From DASRCB01 sp035653295 (lineage in GTDB: Bacteria; Acidobacteriota; Terriglobia; Bryobacterales; Bryobacteraceae), in the NCBI GenBank assembly GCA_035653295.1, contig DASRCB010000228.1, positions 1-32,175 of the forward strand: a DNA stretch of 32,175 nt, written 5' to 3'. The position numbers were made by a program, and so were the translations under genes. Positions 15,917 to 22,761 of this stretch are shown here, piece after piece (the first letter of the stretch is position 1; each line of letters begins with the position of its first letter). The notes under the pieces were generated by a model. It was given only the letters and a program-made list of their open reading frames with translations, searched no databases and was not told where the DNA came from.

Positions 15917-17829
15917 ACGCGGGGCTTGCCACGCTGCTCATCCGACTCCGGAGCACGCTATGGAAATGGCGGCGCGGCGGCCCGGCGCTTACGCTCCAGC
16001 GAGTGCGCGAACTCAGGAACAGATTGCAGGACGAAAAGCAGGCGCTGGACGTATTCACAGCTTCCCTCGAGAACGAGTTCCTGCAACTGGGAAGTTTGTT
16101 GCGAAACATTACGACACTGACGCGGGGCGTCCGAAACCGGTCCAGCGAGATCGTGGAGGCGGCGGCGGGACGGTCTGAGGACGCGGCCATCCATTTTGCG
16201 TTTCAGTTGCTCAAGAAAGCGGAAGACCTGGTGCGAGCGAGCCGGGAACAATATGACAGCGTGTTTCAGGTGTTCGCGAACATGCATGTCGACCTGACGC
16301 GGATCGCGCATGAACGCGGCACGTTGATGCGAACCCTTTCGCCACTCGAAACCACCAACACACAATTTCGCATTCAAGCCTGTTCCTTCGACGAGAGTAC
16401 CCGGGCGCAGTTCTTCACCCTGGCGGATGGCATCGCAGGAATCGTTCGCGACGTTCAGTCGGCCGTAGGGCGGAGGTTCGAAGAGCTCGATCGAACCGGC
16501 CGCGCCGCGGGAGAACTGGTGACGAAGCTGACCGGCCTGGCGGCGGAACAGCGAAACGACACCGAGCGCATGTTGGCCCAGGCGCGAACGCATCTGTCAA
16601 CGCTCAATGAAGCCCTCAGGTGCTCGGAGCAGGCCGCGCAATCGATCGCCGATGCCGGGGCCAATATCGCAGGCGGGGTCTCGAGAGCGATCGTCGCGCT
16701 GCAGTGCCAGGATATGGCCCGCCAGAAATTCCAGCATATCTGCGCCGCCATCGACGAAATGATTGCGCGCCTGCCGTCCGACTTCGCAAACGGCTTCAGC
16801 GCAGCGGAAGAACTTGATTGCCGGCACTTTCTGGCCGGCGCAGGGCGCGTGCAACTGGGGCAGTTGCACGCCGTGTTCGACCAATTGACGGACGCAGCCC
16901 GGCAGGTGGACTCGGGGCTCGCGGAGGTGGAGTCGGAGTCCAGGTCGCTGGCCACCGACGCGGTGCGGTCGGGCAGAGCGGCGCTGGATGGAGAGATCAT
17001 ACAGAGCGCGATCGGGAGCATCCATGAGGTGCTCCACGTGATCGCCAATGCCGTCCACAGCATAACGGACGTGGTGGACCTGATAGTCAGGCTGAAATCG
17101 ACGTTCAGCGACTGCACAGCCCAGATTCTGGAGCTCGCGCTGCGGTTGCGAATCGTCGCACTGAACGCGCAGGTGTTTGCCGCCCACGTGGAAGCCGGCA
17201 CATCGCTGGAAGTCGTGGCGCGAAACACCAGGCTGATCGCGGACGAGTCCATGCATCAACTGGACGAAATCTCCTCGTCCGTGAACGAGGTTGTAGACGC
17301 GGTTAAAGACCTCGAACAGCGGCTTCGGGATTACGCGGAGGTGGCGGCCATGGAGCAGAAACTCCTGACCGACGAAGCCGGCGACTCAGAGACGAGGCTG
17401 CGCGGTCTCGATGCGGGTCTCCGGGCTTCGATGTCGGCGATTGGACCAATGGAGGCACAGCTGACGCAAAGCGTACAGCGTCTGATCCGATCGATTCACT
17501 TTCCCGCCGCCGTGGCGCGGGCGGAAACGCGCTCAATCACTCTGTTCGAAGAGATAGCCGGCCTGCACACGGATGCGGATTCGGATGCACACCACAAGCT
17601 CGATGATCTCAAGCGCAATTACACCATGGCGCACGAACGGACGGTTCATGAAAACGCTGTCGACGGCAGGAGAGAGATGAGCATCGAAACGAATTCAGCC
17701 TCCTTTGATCCTGACCCCGCGGCAGCCCAGGTTGTGGAGCACGAAGCGGGCGACTTTCAGGAATCCCCGGCGCTGAGTCCGGTGGACGCACAGGAAGAAA
17801 AGCTCGCCGAAAACGTTGAGCTTTTCTGA
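15913..17829 (+). CDS. Long coiled-coil protein with CheZ-like phosphatase helix and degenerate MCP hairpin
   Basis: 638 residues, soluble, mostly helical; not a recognised named family. Three observations guide the reading. First, residues 263-286 (LQCQDMARQKFQHI, then an IDEMI segment) align well with the catalytic helix of E. coli CheZ: D267 and Q271 match Asp143 and Gln147 of CheZ in the QDLxxQ motif. Second, residues 410-460 (RLRIVALNAQVFAAHVEAG, then LEVVARNTRLIADES) resemble an MCP signalling tip without its conserved Glu/Arg/Gly residues. Third, the tail from about 585 is acidic and probably disordered, ending in ENVELF, recalling the short CheY-binding peptide at the CheZ C terminus. 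I infer a response-regulator phosphatase tethered to the receptor array. ATGA overlap with cheA fixes the start at 15913 although the frame is open to 15814. Confidence 0.72.
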   Translation: MNAGLATLLIRLRSTLWKWRRGGPALTLQRVRELRNRLQDEKQALDVFTASLENEFLQLGSLLRNITTLTRGVRNRSSEIVEAAAGRSEDAAIHFAFQLLKKAEDLVRASREQYDSVFQVFANMHVDLTRIAHERGTLMRTLSPLETTNTQFRIQACSFDESTRAQFFTLADGIAGIVRDVQSAVGRRFEELDRTGRAAGELVTKLTGLAAEQRNDTERMLAQARTHLSTLNEALRCSEQAAQSIADAGANIAGGVSRAIVALQCQDMARQKFQHICAAIDEMIARLPSDFANGFSAAEELDCRHFLAGAGRVQLGQLHAVFDQLTDAARQVDSGLAEVESESRSLATDAVRSGRAALDGEIIQSAIGSIHEVLHVIANAVHSITDVVDLIVRLKSTFSDCTAQILELALRLRIVALNAQVFAAHVEAGTSLEVVARNTRLIADESMHQLDEISSSVNEVVDAVKDLEQRLRDYAEVAAMEQKLLTDEAGDSETRLRGLDAGLRASMSAIGPMEAQLTQSVQRLIRSIHFPAAVARAETRSITLFEEIAGLHTDADSDAHHKLDDLKRNYTMAHERTVHENAVDGRREMSIETNSASFDPDPAAAQVVEHEAGDFQESPALSPVDAQEEKLAENVELF

Positions 17830-17853
17830 GTTTGGCCTATGGAGTGAGAGCAG

Positions 17854-18819
17854 ATGGAGCAACCAGAGACGGCAGCCGGGGCCGGGGGCGGCATTGAGCT
17901 GGACAACACGGAGCTCAAAGCCATCAACGCGCGCCAGGAAATTGAAATCGAGGATCTGAAGGCCGAATATCTCGCGGCGCGCAACGAGAACACGGATCTG
18001 CGGAGCGCGGCTCTGGCCGACCGAAACGAAATCAACGATCTGAAACGCGCGCAGCGACAGATCGAGAAACTGAATCACGACCTGGAAGCGCGCAACCGGG
18101 CGCTGGAGGCGCTGAACAAGGAACTCGAGTCTTTTTCGTACGCCGTATCTCACGACCTGCGAAGCCCGCTGCGAAGCATTCACGGATTCAGCGAGGCGCT
18201 GAAGCAAAGCGCAGCGGCGAAGCTCTCGGCCGAGGAATCCGCGTGGTTGCAGAAGATCTTCGATGCCGCGGCCAGGATGGACCGTCTCATCGAAGATCTG
18301 CTGCGGCTGTCCCGGATCACGCGATGCGAGCTCAGGCGCGAGCCGGTGGACCTGGCAGTGCTCGCGCGAGACGTGGTTCATGAACTCCGGCAGTCCGATC
18401 CGGCGCGGAACGTAGTATTTGCTATTTCCGATTCCCTTCAGACCAGGGCCGATGCCGTGCTGATGCGCGTCGCGCTCGACAATCTCCTGGGAAACGCGTG
18501 GAAGTATACGGCGCGTCAGAGGCAGGCTCTTATCTCGTTCAGAAAGGAGCAGCAGGACGGCGCCGAGGTGTTCTCGGTGCGCGATAACGGCGCAGGTTTT
18601 GACATGGCTTATGCGGCCAAACTGTTTGCGCCATTTCAACGGCTTCACTCGGCTCGTGAGTTCCCCGGTTCCGGTGTGGGCCTGGCCTGCGCAGCGCGCG
18701 TCATCCAAAAACACGGGGGCCGGATCTGGGCCGACGCAAAGACCGGCGAAGGAGCGGCGTTCTTCTTCACCATCCCGCATAACCCAGTGTTTCCCGAGGA
18801 CGCTGACCGCCAGACATGA
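17854..18819 (+). CDS. Cytosolic sensor histidine kinase with N-terminal coiled coil
   Basis: 321 residues, no membrane segment. Residues 15-95 are a charged coiled coil with repeating NExxDL-like units and no PAS or GAF domain. The dimerisation/phosphotransfer helix has H100 in SYAVSHDLRSPLRSIHGF, the phytochrome-type H box. ATP-binding domain: N box VALDNLLGNAWKYT near 206-219, G1 VRDNGAGF near 241-248, G2 GSGVGLACA near 270-278. This kinase type commonly pairs with Rcp1-like regulators, and precisely such a gene follows with ATGA overlap. GGAG at 17841-17844 is the ribosome site. With no sensor domain of its own it may be driven through its coiled coil, possibly by the array proteins upstream (inference). 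Confidence 0.93.
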   Translation: MEQPETAAGAGGGIELDNTELKAINARQEIEIEDLKAEYLAARNENTDLRSAALADRNEINDLKRAQRQIEKLNHDLEARNRALEALNKELESFSYAVSHDLRSPLRSIHGFSEALKQSAAAKLSAEESAWLQKIFDAAARMDRLIEDLLRLSRITRCELRREPVDLAVLARDVVHELRQSDPARNVVFAISDSLQTRADAVLMRVALDNLLGNAWKYTARQRQALISFRKEQQDGAEVFSVRDNGAGFDMAYAAKLFAPFQRLHSAREFPGSGVGLACAARVIQKHGGRIWADAKTGEGAAFFFTIPHNPVFPEDADRQT

Positions 18820-19274
18820 ATCGAGACTACATGACAAGCAAACCAATTCTGCTGGTCGAGGATACGCCGGATGACGCCGAGTTGACGGTGATGTCCCTCA
18901 AGCAGTCGGGCCTCCTGAACGAGGTGGTCGTAGCCGAAGATGGCCTTGAAGCTCTGGACTACCTTTTTGGACAGGGACGCTATTCCGGCAGAAACCCGCA
19001 GGACACGCCGGCGCTGATTCTCCTGGACATCAAGATGCCAAAGCTCGATGGAATCGAGGTGCTCCAGCGGCTTCGCGCGGACGCCCGAACGAAAGTGCTG
19101 CCGGTGGTGATTCTAACGACCTCCACCGAGGATATCGATCTGGTGCGCGCGTACGAGAGCGGGGCGAATGCTTACGTCCGGAAGCCAGTCAGCCTCGCTC
19201 AGTTTCAGGATGCAGTGCGGCAATTGGGTCTGTTCTGGATCCTCACCAACGAACCGCCACGGGGTCCCAGGTGA
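18816..19274 (+). CDS. Rcp1-type response regulator
   Basis: Single receiver domain, 152 residues, of the subclass that partners bacteriophytochrome-type kinases: longer loop with YLFGQGRYSGRN near 49-60, phospho-acceptor D71 (LLDIKMPKLDG), the LTTSTEDID loop and the YVRKP lysine, ending in the characteristic FWILTNEPP tail. It overlaps both neighbours by four bases. An alternative ATG at 18831 would remove five residues. It most likely takes phosphate from the kinase just upstream. No output domain, so it acts through protein contacts, perhaps as an intermediate to the next kinase proteins. Confidence 0.93.
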   Translation: MNRDYMTSKPILLVEDTPDDAELTVMSLKQSGLLNEVVVAEDGLEALDYLFGQGRYSGRNPQDTPALILLDIKMPKLDGIEVLQRLRADARTKVLPVVILTTSTEDIDLVRAYESGANAYVRKPVSLAQFQDAVRQLGLFWILTNEPPRGPR

Positions 19275-20449
19275 CCGACGCTCTCAGGCCCCTGCGCGTC
19301 CTGGTGATTGAGGACTGCGAGGACGACTACGAGCTTTTGCTGCTGAAGCTCAAACAGGCAGGATTTGAACCCTCGGCCGTCCGTGTTGATACGATCGCCG
19401 GCCTCGAAGATACGCTCGGCCGCCAGGATTGGCAGATCGTAATCAGCGATTTCGACCTCCCCGGTTTCGACGGTCTGCTTGCGCTCAATTCGATACGGGC
19501 GCGGAATCCCGAGACGCCGTTCTTCATTGTGTCGGGTGTCATCGACGAAGCGCAGGCCGTGGCGGCGATGCGCGCCGGAGCACAGGACTACTTCTTCAAA
19601 GGCAAGTTGGCTCGCCTGGGCCCGGCCGTGAACCGGGAATTACAGGAAGCGGAGCAGCGGGCCGAACGAGCGAAAGCAAAAGCGCAACTGGATCTCGACC
19701 GTAATCTCCTGAGGCATGACCGCATTCGCTTCGTCGATGTGATGTCGCATGAACTGCGGACCCCGCTGAACATCATCAATGTGGCTGCCAGCATGCTGAT
19801 GCGCTACGGCGATCGCATGGACAGCGCGGGCCGACAGGAACGGGTTTCCGAGATTCGGGATTCCGTGGCGCGCATGACCCGCCTCATCGATAAAGTGCTG
19901 CTCACCAGCCGTCTTGAATTACGCCGCTGGGACCTGCGGTCCGATACGTTCGACCTCCCGGCATGGTGCGAGCAGTTCCTCGATCAGAACATTGAAAAGG
20001 CCGACCGGCGGCAGCGCGTGCATACGCGATTTACGCAAATCCCGGCGCGGGTGGCCATGGATCAGCGCGTCATAGAAATTGCGCTCCAGAATCTGCTCTC
20101 CAATGCACTGAAGTACTCGCCGCCCGGTACTCCTGTAGATCTGGATATCCAGAGCGACGGCGACGGCTGGATCAGCTTTCGAGTACAGGATTACGGCATC
20201 GGCATACCGGACAGCGACATTCCCCACGTCTCGGAATCGTTCGACAGGGGCAGCAATGTTGGCGATATCCAGGGCACCGGGCTCGGGTTGGCTCTGGTTA
20301 AGAGCTGCACCGATCTGCATGGAGGCGCCCTCCATATGGAAAGCCATGTGGGGCGGGGCACCTCGGTCACAATGCGCCTGCCGGACTGGCTTCGACGGCA
20401 CACGTATGGTGAGACTCCCGCTGTTCCCGCGGAGGTAATACAACAATGA
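19271..20449 (+). CDS. REC-histidine kinase (receiver domain fused N-terminally to a kinase)
   Basis: 392 residues. Receiver domain 1-125 with acidic cluster at E14-D15/D18-D19, phospho-acceptor D60 (ISDFDLPGFDG) and the YFFKGKLARL lysine. A short basic helix leads to the HisKA domain with H160 in MSHELRTPLNII, then HATPase with N box EIALQNLLSNALKYS (about 270-284), G1 VQDYGIGIPDSDI and G2 GTGLGLALVKS. The order REC first, kinase second means that phosphorylation of the receiver can gate the kinase. GTG start at 19271, overlapping the previous stop by four bases; the start residues MTDALRPLRVLVIED suit a receiver N terminus. Likely the second kinase step in the relay. Confidence 0.93.
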   Translation: MTDALRPLRVLVIEDCEDDYELLLLKLKQAGFEPSAVRVDTIAGLEDTLGRQDWQIVISDFDLPGFDGLLALNSIRARNPETPFFIVSGVIDEAQAVAAMRAGAQDYFFKGKLARLGPAVNRELQEAEQRAERAKAKAQLDLDRNLLRHDRIRFVDVMSHELRTPLNIINVAASMLMRYGDRMDSAGRQERVSEIRDSVARMTRLIDKVLLTSRLELRRWDLRSDTFDLPAWCEQFLDQNIEKADRRQRVHTRFTQIPARVAMDQRVIEIALQNLLSNALKYSPPGTPVDLDIQSDGDGWISFRVQDYGIGIPDSDIPHVSESFDRGSNVGDIQGTGLGLALVKSCTDLHGGALHMESHVGRGTSVTMRLPDWLRRHTYGETPAVPAEVIQQ

Positions 20450-21522
20450 ATCGAGTATTGATCATTGAAGATGACGCCGTTGCGCGACGGCAGCTATCGC
20501 AATTATTCCGGTTCGAGGACTTTGAAGTAAGCGAAGCGGATTCCGGAGAGGCGGGGATTGCCGCAGCCTCGAACGCAGCGCCCGACCTTGTGATCTGCGA
20601 CATCATGATGCCCGGCACGGATGGTTTCGGAGTGCTCGAAGCGCTCCGCAGGAATGATGCGACGGCCCTGACCCCCTTCATCTTTCTGACCGCCAAAGCG
20701 GGAGGAAAAGATGTGCGGCTCGGGATGAACGAAGGCGCAGACGACTACATTACCAAGCCGTTCGATCCGGATGCGCTTCTGGCTTCTGCTCGACAACGCC
20801 TGTCCCGGCGGCGGGCCCAGCTGGCGGAAGCAGAAAGACGGGCGACAGACACCGGCATGCTTGCCGCAGCCGCTCTGCCACGTGAGATGGAAACCTGCCT
20901 GGCGCACCTGGAGTCGCTGTCCGAGGCGCTGGCGGCGCGATCCCATGGAGACCCGCAGACGAATGAGATCGGAACGTCTCTGAAGACAGAGATTGATCGC
21001 CTCCGGATCCTTTCACGGCGGCTGCGGTTGTACGGTGAGCTGCCCAGTCTGTATGCCCGGCGATTTTCGGCCACCAGCGCGAACGCGAGCTGCTCGGTAC
21101 AAATCGCCATAGATGCCGCCCATCGAGCCGCCGGGCTCTGGAATCGCACCGGGAGTCTGGACATTTCGGCGCCGGAAGCCGTCCTGCCCCTGGCTCCCGA
21201 GGCTGTCGAGGTCATCGTTACGGAGCTGGTGGACAATGCCTGCAAGTTTTCCCCGGCAACCGCTCCCATCGGCGTTGAGGTCTTACGGGAACGGACTTTC
21301 TGGAAGCTCGCGGTGGCCGACCGCGGTCAGGGAATGACCGCGCGGCACGTTCGGGAAATCGGAGCCTTCAAACAATTCTGGAATGGCGCGGAACGGCCCC
21401 GCGGACTTGGTATCGGTCTGGTTCTCGTACAAGCACTGGTTCGGCTGTTCGGCGGCGAGGTTCAGATCGAAAGCGAGCCGAACGGGGGAACGCGCGTCAG
21501 TGTCATGGCGCCCGTGGAGTAA
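20446..21522 (+). CDS. REC-HATPase protein lacking the phospho-accepting histidine
   Basis: 358 residues. The receiver (1-120) is complete: D9-D10, D52 (ICDIMMPGTDG), T82 and K104 (ITKPF). The following helical segment aligns with a HisKA domain, but the H box reads ALPREMETCLAHL where related proteins have LPHELRTPL, so R146 replaces the histidine. The ATP-binding domain looks intact: N box VIVTELVDNACKFSP, G1 VADRGQGM, G2 RGLGIGLVLVQ. It may be a phospho-gated pseudokinase that binds or activates a partner, or a nucleotide-dependent anti-sigma-like switch. ATGA overlap with the preceding kinase; four bases separate its stop from the RsbT-type gene, so the two ATPase proteins are produced together. 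Confidence 0.88.
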   Translation: MNRVLIIEDDAVARRQLSQLFRFEDFEVSEADSGEAGIAAASNAAPDLVICDIMMPGTDGFGVLEALRRNDATALTPFIFLTAKAGGKDVRLGMNEGADDYITKPFDPDALLASARQRLSRRRAQLAEAERRATDTGMLAAAALPREMETCLAHLESLSEALAARSHGDPQTNEIGTSLKTEIDRLRILSRRLRLYGELPSLYARRFSATSANASCSVQIAIDAAHRAAGLWNRTGSLDISAPEAVLPLAPEAVEVIVTELVDNACKFSPATAPIGVEVLRERTFWKLAVADRGQGMTARHVREIGAFKQFWNGAERPRGLGIGLVLVQALVRLFGGEVQIESEPNGGTRVSVMAPVE

Positions 21523-21526
21523 ATTC

Positions 21527-21946
21527 ATGCCGGCCATAAATACTCACGACGAAATCGAACTCGCGAAGCTGCCGATTGCGCGTATTCAGGACGTGCTCCT
21601 CAGCCGCATGATCGTCCGCGAAGAAGCAGCCCGGCTCGGCTTCGGTCCTCAGGCATTGACCCAGATTGCGACGGCCGTTTCTGAGATCGCACGGAACGTG
21701 GTGCAGCATGCGGGAGCCTGCGGACAGGTTCGAGTCCTCAAGACAACCGAATCGGGGCGGCTCGGTTTGAAGATCGCGGTTGAGGACGGCGGGACGGGAA
21801 TTACGGATATCGAGCGGGTACTCGCGGGCGCGTCACCCGGAGCGGGCATCCCCGGCTCCAGAAAACTGATGGATGAGTTCGGAATACGCTCAGGCGCCGG
21901 TGCGGGAACCGCCATAACGATGGTGAAATGGCTCCCGAGCAGCTGA
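21527..21946 (+). CDS. RsbT-type serine/threonine switch kinase (anti-sigma regulatory factor)
   Basis: 139 residues, a GHKL ATPase of the RsbT/RsbW class. N box SEIARNVVQHAG (N57 coordinates Mg-ATP), G1 VEDGGTGI (86-93), and the lid sequence GAGIPGSRKLMDEFGI (106-120), typical of RsbT rather than of the anti-sigma factors SpoIIAB/RsbW. RsbT proteins phosphorylate STAS proteins (RsbR, RsbS) and, when released, activate a PP2C phosphatase such as RsbU. The STAS protein at 12503-12805 in the same locus is the obvious candidate substrate. No RsbU, RsbX or sigma factor gene follows within the window. The frame is open upstream to 21383 inside the previous gene; the ATG at 21527, four bases after that gene's stop, gives the family N terminus. 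Confidence 0.9.
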   Translation: MPAINTHDEIELAKLPIARIQDVLLSRMIVREEAARLGFGPQALTQIATAVSEIARNVVQHAGACGQVRVLKTTESGRLGLKIAVEDGGTGITDIERVLAGASPGAGIPGSRKLMDEFGIRSGAGAGTAITMVKWLPSS

Positions 21947-21999
21947 CGTGGACTCCGGTACGCCGCCGCCGAACCCGGATCCCGCACCCAGGCGCGCGA
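21947..21999. other. Gap between the chemosensory locus and the cytochrome gene
   Basis: 53 bases between convergent genes. The sequence is C/G-rich with only short imperfect hairpins and no T run on either side, so no intrinsic terminator can be called at the end of the long locus; Rho-dependent termination or read-through into antisense of the cytochrome gene are both possible. Confidence 0.4.
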
Positions 22000-22728
22000 T
22001 CACTGCCGCGCGGCGCACGCCAGCAGAAATGCGGCGATGTCATTTCTCTCCCCGGCGCTGAGCGCCGCGCCGAAATCCTGCGCCTCCCGCCGGATGCTTT
22101 TCACCGTCTTCTTGTCGATGAAGTGGAATTGACCATCCGGGCTCTGCAACTGGATTGAGAAATTGTCCTCATTCCGGGCGACGCCTTCCCATCTGCGCCC
22201 ATCGGACGTGGTTACCACCACAGGCCGCGCGCTGCCGTCGTGCATGGTTCCATCCTGGATGCTCTCCACCTCGCGGCTGCGCGCCGCCCAAGCCGTAAGA
22301 TCCGGGGCCAGCAACCCGCCCTGGCCCGCGACCGAATGACACGCGGAGCATTGCGCTTTGCCGAAGAACAGCGCGCGCCCTTTCTCCGCGTTGCCGGCCG
22401 CGGAAGCGGTATCGGCACGTCCCTGCAGCGCCCGTACCCAGCCCACAACGGCCTTCACCTGTTCCGCGCCGATGAATGCGAACCCGGGCATACCAGCCTG
22501 AGGCCGTCCATCATGGACTAAGCGGTATAACTGCGCGTCGCTCCAGCGCCTCACTTCCGATCTGGTGGCGATATTGGGTCCGTGCTCTCCGCCCCTGCCG
22601 TCCAGTCCGTGGCAGCGTGCGCAGGTGGACGCGAACAGGCGCTCACCCGAGTCGGCGCCCGGCGCACCGCGGCCGTGGCAAGCCAGCAGGATCACCGGAA
22701 CAATCATCGGTAAGCAGCGCGGTCTCAT
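22000..22728 (-). CDS. Dihaem c-type cytochrome, probable lipoprotein
   Basis: 242 residues from the chosen start. A short signal sequence ends in VILLAC, a lipobox-like site with Cys17, suggesting a lipid-anchored periplasmic protein. Two haem-attachment motifs are present: C36ARCH40 and C127SACH131. M80 in GMPGF is a good sixth ligand for haem 1. After haem 2 comes a beta-rich insertion (about 160-210, VVVTTSDGRRWEGVARNEDN) typical of the large haem-binding proteins of planctomycetes and acidobacteria. The expected MP ligand before the last helix is absent (DFGAALS). It is probably the electron acceptor of the divergently encoded PQQ dehydrogenase 33 bases away. The ATG at 22728 starts right at the signal peptide; 22752 is a possible alternative, and the longer open frame overlaps the dehydrogenase gene and is rejected. 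Confidence 0.88.
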   Translation of the reverse strand: MRPRCLPMIVPVILLACHGRGAPGADSGERLFASTCARCHGLDGRGGEHGPNIATRSEVRRWSDAQLYRLVHDGRPQAGMPGFAFIGAEQVKAVVGWVRALQGRADTASAAGNAEKGRALFFGKAQCSACHSVAGQGGLLAPDLTAWAARSREVESIQDGTMHDGSARPVVVTTSDGRRWEGVARNEDNFSIQLQSPDGQFHFIDKKTVKSIRREAQDFGAALSAGERNDIAAFLLACAARQ

Positions 22729-22738
22729 GCGACTGGTT

Positions 22739-22744
22739 ATTATC
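22739..22744 (-). promoter_or_regulatory. Possible -10 element of the cytochrome gene
   Basis: Reads GATAAT on the reverse strand, one mismatch from TATAAT, ten bases before the cytochrome ATG at 22728. No -35 is evident and no Shine-Dalgarno sequence lies between, so if used the transcript would be nearly leaderless. If translation instead starts at 22752 this is coding sequence. Confidence 0.22.
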
Positions 22745-22761
22745 GTACTCATAAGCGGCGC

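Noticed and set aside
21949..22071. Short GTG-started forward frame after the RsbT-type gene
   Set aside because: About 40 residues, Pro/Arg-rich, largely antisense to the cytochrome gene, with no similarity to RsbX or RsbU expected at this place.
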